Source: Diadema setosum
Lineage: Eukaryota; Echinodermata; Echinoidea; Diadematoida; Diadematidae
Assembly: GCA_033980235.1 (NCBI GenBank)
Contig: CM067068.1
Location: forward strand, 38,095,869-38,159,868
Direction of reading: 5' to 3'
DNA: 64,000 nucleotides
Every line of letters starts with the position of its first letter. Position 1 is the stretch's first letter. A model generated the notes under the pieces. It was not told the DNA's origin. It was given only the letters and a program-made list of their open reading frames with translations, and did no database searches. The translations under genes were made by a program, and so were the position numbers. This document shows, one piece after another, positions 59,713 to 64,000 of the stretch.

Positions 59713-60393
59713 GTTCTGGCCTGTATATTCTCCAGTCCTCCAGGCATGTAACCATATATCTTCACCCAGCCCCTTTTCTACTCCAGGCTCTTCAGCATCA
59801 AGTAACTGGTGAACATTCTAATGCAAAGCCCCATTCCATGTAACTCTTCACTTGCTTTGAGATTTGATCCTGTCAGCAAGCTGGTCTGATACGTCCCACC
59901 TGACAAGAGGCTTGTGTCTATGGGAACACACCTACACACTCCCCACCCATCACAGCTCCACTGCACCAACATCCCATGTTGGGGGTCCATCTGACCTCTT
60001 GGTCTGTTGCCATGGCTACCCAGTAGTGATCATCTCATTAGCGTCAGTGTAGGTGGGTGGTGATGGGACTGGATTCTGAGTGAAAACAGTTGGGGGTGAC
60101 AGGAGTGGAAGGAACAGAGGGGAAAAGGCAAGTTCTGGGTCCAAGGGAATTTGGGTCATTTCTATACCTTGGGTGGTTTTTTTTTTCTTTTTTAGTAATG
60201 CAAAACCCAAAACACTTTTTTTTTTTCACTCTAATTGGTTTTGTGTCACTTGGTCTCTAGATTGGTGATAAATATTTCTTCCACTAGTTAACATGCCTTC
60301 TGGCACTCCTTTGTCAAAAACATACAAAACTGTACAACAATGCAGGAACATGAAGTCAACTTTTTACACTCGACTAATGAGGGCAGAACACAA
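59229..60393. other. Non-coding region with C and CTGT runs
   Basis: It holds a C homopolymer and CTGT/CT microsatellite at about 59640-59712 and T runs near 60178-60230. Open frames here are low-complexity. No gene is recognised. Confidence 0.45.
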
Positions 60394-60696
60394 GGACCTG
60401 AATTCATGAAGGTGGTACAATCTGGTCCATGGTTTAAACTGTGGACAATGACTGTAACATGGCCTATTTTGTTATGATATCAGTAATTTCGACGACGAAA
60501 TGACAACATTTTGTAACTAAATGAAAATTTCGTCAATGAAATGATCATTGTTCGTCAACGAAATGGTCATTTCGTCTACGAAATGACTGATTTCGTAACG
60601 AAATAGGCCATGTGACACTTGGCATCCCATAAAAAAACCATGGTCTTTGTCCATGGTGTAAACTACAAGATTGTACCACCTTTGTGAATTCGGGCC
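60394..60696. mobile_element. Long palindromic MITE, family B copy 2
   Basis: It has the same plan as copy 1: GGACCTGAATTCATGAAGGT and ACCTTTGTGAATTCGGGCC ends, GTCCATGGTTTAAAC blocks and a core of TTTCGT/ACGAAAT units. The arms have diverged more than in copy 1. Confidence 0.8.
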
Positions 60697-63463
60697 AAGG
60701 GTAAATTATAGGGTTATTACCATCACCATGATCATCACCAAAATTGACAGCATATCACCCTCACAATCCTCATTATCACATTCTTATTTTGACAGCATAA
60801 ACACACACATTCATGTATCACAGTATGTAACATACAGCAAGTCGGCAAAATAAACATGGGAAGATTAGAAAGTTTTCTGATAGGCTTAGCATGAAGTATG
60901 TCAGGGGTGTGAAGCAGTCTGTTTCTATGATCAATTCTTTGGCTGGACAATATGGTAGAGAGTGGCTCGACAAAGATACGCACTGATGCTATTAACTGGA
61001 TTTGATATCGTGTCAAATTTTAATTCAACATAAAAATGTTGCGACACAAGATTACACCTCCTACCCACACAACTAATCGGCATAAATACACTTACTGTAT
61101 CATTCTGCTGAAATTATAAACATTGATATAACAATAAACTATACTAAACAAACATACAGATACACAGTAACAAACTGTAGAATTGTAAATTGTATAGAGG
61201 AGAATAGAGAAAAGGCAACTTGTGTGTGCATGTACAGTCATTTTTGCATATACGTACATGTTTATGTTATGAAAACTTCATTGTTCCATCATAAATACAT
61301 GGCAAAAACAGCACCACTACAATGTACATTGTAGTATTGAGAACAAACAAAAACAATGACACATTCACACAGGTAAGGGCCAAAATTAAAGTGCTACAAT
61401 CATTGTAAATAATGATCTATATGGGTGGGACTTTGAATCTGATGGGCAGAACAAACATCACATGGGTGCAGACTTAAACGAGTTCAATGAAGCTTTGATA
61501 TTATCTTCTACTGAGGAGTGAAACAAATCTGATATTTTACTGCCTTATGAGGTTCAAAACATGCAAACAAATTAGCAACTCATTAGACATTAGATTTCCT
61601 GTGTGAATTTCTGCAGATAAAATGTTCTTGCTAATCCACTGAGAAATATTTCCCTTGACCCTTTTTCTATCATAATTATTTCACTTATCTTTCACTTGCA
61701 TAACTCAATGTGACTGAAGAGGTGTGAATAGGGATAACCACTGTCAACTAACAAAGCAAGGAAAATCTGATTCATCAAAGACTTGAACAAGACTAATCAG
61801 GGTAAACCTGGGATGATGGTGTGATGCAACATTAGATGAATTCAAGTCACTTTACATATGAAGTCAGAATTTTAGTGACTGCTCAAACAATCTGTAAGGA
61901 CCCTTCTGGGTGTACAAAGAACAATGTCTATACTTTCACATCTTTGCCATTTCATTACATTACAAATGGCTTTACATTGCCATTGAGAACATCCATGCAA
62001 ATAAAACATTTGAAGAATATTAACTGTGACTTGAAACAATACAGGAATTCTTTTGATGCATTAGCGTGCATCTACTTGTCACACATGGTTTAAAAGTACG
62101 GTAACTGACACTTATGTATGACATTCACCCATTGAAACAAGAAAAGTATACCCATCTTCTTTCCCACTGTAACATTGGGAAAAGTACTAAACAGAAAACT
62201 ACCGGTAAGCTTACATGTTTGATACACATAATTCAAGGCACTGATATAACCCGATTGTCTACAATACTCTCAACATTGACTAAACTTGGCATCTCAACAC
62301 TTTCATATGCAACATAACATGATAAACAGCTTGGTAGCATTTCAACACACCAGCAAGTGTTTCTTTTGAACATTTCATAATGGAAAATGTAAAGTAAAAG
62401 ATATTGACAACATTTTAAAATGCAATAACACCACTAGAATGATCAGTATTTGTAACAAGTTACACTGCTTTGCAGATATCAAATAAGGCAGTTCACAACA
62501 TGCTTGGGATCAAACACCACTCATGCATTGCACACTAAAACTTTTTCATTTGTATGTTTGTTCACAGCTTCAACTGGGGCCAAAGTGATCATCCTTGATG
62601 TTGTAAGTTTATCATGACATACTACAGTAGCTGTAAAACCGGACATTACTGCTATTTGAAACAAAAAACTTATGCGTATGATTTAAGTAGTGTCCTAGTG
62701 CACTAAGCAGCTCTATATGTACTGTGTCAGTTGACTTGCCATTCAATTTCACTCATTTCCATATTGAAACAAATAAAAACACATATTGGAAAACAAATCT
62801 GTTCAAATTTAATATAATACCTTACTGTGTAATTTCATCCACTAGTTGATTTTGACTGTTACATTGCTTTCATTTCACACATGAAAAAAAAAAAAAAAAA
62901 ATTCTCCCTGGGTATACTCTCCTTTCCATACTTTCTCTCCTTCACTGTAATGGTTACACCATCTCCTTGTTACACCATCTCCTAACACTACATGGGTAAC
63001 ATACCATCACATTCTACACCTATCAGTACCTAGTGCAGAAGCCTTTAATTTTCAATACATATATCTGCATAAACATTGTGGAAAATACTACAATGTACAG
63101 TACTTGTACTACCCATAAAAATATGAACTGTGTGAAAACAGGAAGTGCTAAAAATAGTGGATATGTCCACATCACGAAAATAATATGAGCAATGCTCACG
63201 AATCAAGGTACAATATAGGAAAACATGGTTGATCAATGTCAGTAACAATGGCTTAATTCACTGAAATTAGTCTTGGCATCAAGCATGCATCATTCATAGC
63301 ATTTGATGACAACATCTTTCAAAATTTATGTACAGTAAGTAGATATCTGATGTGAATATCAACTGTAAAAGGCAATAAATAAATTGTACTGATGACAATA
63401 AGGTGAATAACAACAGGTAATATTACAACACCTGCATAAAGATACAACATACAATCAGACATA
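60697..63463. other. No recognised gene
   Basis: AT-rich, with an A run near 62884. One spot looks like a possible short exon: 62568-62602 sits between an acceptor (TTTGTTCACAG) and a donor (GTAAGTTT), and reads STGAKVIILDV on the + strand. Alone this is too short to call. Confidence 0.35.
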
Positions 63464-63530
63464 CAGTAGGACCTCGATTATCCGGCCACGCTGAGACCGA
63501 CGGGCGCCCAGATATTCAATTTGGCCAAAT
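63464..63530 (+). mobile_element. Left end of another pogo/Tigger-like element
   Basis: TA then CAGTAGGACCTCGATTATCC and GGCCACGCTGAGACCGAC, close to known Tigger-type ends and to the element at 58842. No matching right end was found before the window stops, so it is a fragment or runs on. Confidence 0.5.
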
Positions 63531-64000
63531 AAGAGAGATATACTCAAATACAGCACTTTCTAGCATATCATGCTATAGGGGTATACACATGTTATCATCA
63601 ATTCACTCATATTATGATTATCTGCATGGCACTGTCATGTTTCATACTTCATAGATTGATACTGAAATAAAACAAAATAGAAGTAAAATACACCTTCATG
63701 TATTGTTTGTTTAATTGATATTGACTGACAATGAGATCAATATTGCGGCTCATTGAATACTGCCGCTGCGTTGTACTGTAACTAATGCTGTGCATTCACT
63801 GCCGGTCACAAGGGTGGCACCAGTCTTTGACATTGTCTGATGTCTCACCAACTGACTTAAAGTCACAGTACCCTCCGATTATTGGAATATATCCCGTCGT
63901 GTATTCGCACGATAATGGTTGAACATGTGTTTGTTTTGAGTGAGATTTGGCACTGAAAATTCATGAAAACATCTAAAAAAAAAAAGTCAGCCAGTCGATG
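63531..64000. other. Window end, no gene seen
   Basis: Unique AT-rich sequence. No exon or repeat is recognised apart from short A runs. Confidence 0.35.

Noticed and set aside
59418..59843. Cys/Val/Ser-rich frames of 88-141 codons
   Set aside because: Low-complexity translation of TGTG, C-run and CTGT repeats; no domain and no splice context.

Overview
This is eukaryotic, AT-rich, intron-containing animal DNA. The genes have spliced coding exons with GT/AG borders. It is dense in non-LTR retrotransposons, palindromic MITEs and microsatellites, and it carries an animal PAM16 (Magmas) gene. The style suggests a marine invertebrate deuterostome, possibly an echinoderm. That placement is inference from general look, not from a diagnostic marker.

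The left three quarters is a cluster of four secreted proteinase K-like subtilases (peptidase family S8 with an I9 propeptide). Gene 1 (2248-8190) is on the + strand. Genes 2 (11181-19905), 3 (26571-32099) and 4 (41071-46621) lie head-to-tail on the - strand and converge on gene 1. I rebuilt all four exon by exon. Each has eight coding exons with the same intron positions and phases and an intact Asp/His/Ser triad plus oxyanion Asn, giving 372, 378, 378 and 378 residues. Short ORFs scattered over 2-46 kb are single exons of these genes read into introns.

Genes 3 and 4 sit in a tandem segmental duplication (about 21.2-32.8 kb and 35.9-47.3 kb). Each copy was later hit by its own insertions: a full-length LINE (21.8-25.6 kb, intact 1037-residue ORF) in the left copy, and a 580-bp MITE plus a 5'-truncated LINE (37.9-40.9 kb) in the right copy. 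Each copy therefore shows the empty site of the other. A further LINE lies antisense in intron 5 of gene 2, and a decayed one lies between the duplicates. Intron 4 of gene 3 carries a 26-bp tandem repeat in which nearly every unit copies the exon 4 splice donor.

The right quarter holds PAM16 (exons 2-4 at 52876-55039; a possible one-codon first exon at 48716-48718). Around it are dead LINE 3' ends, several MITE families (pogo/Tigger-like with TA flanks, TTAA-flanked, and long palindromes with TTTCGT/ACGAAA cores) and a 31-bp minisatellite. I find no convincing gene from 55.1 to 64 kb.
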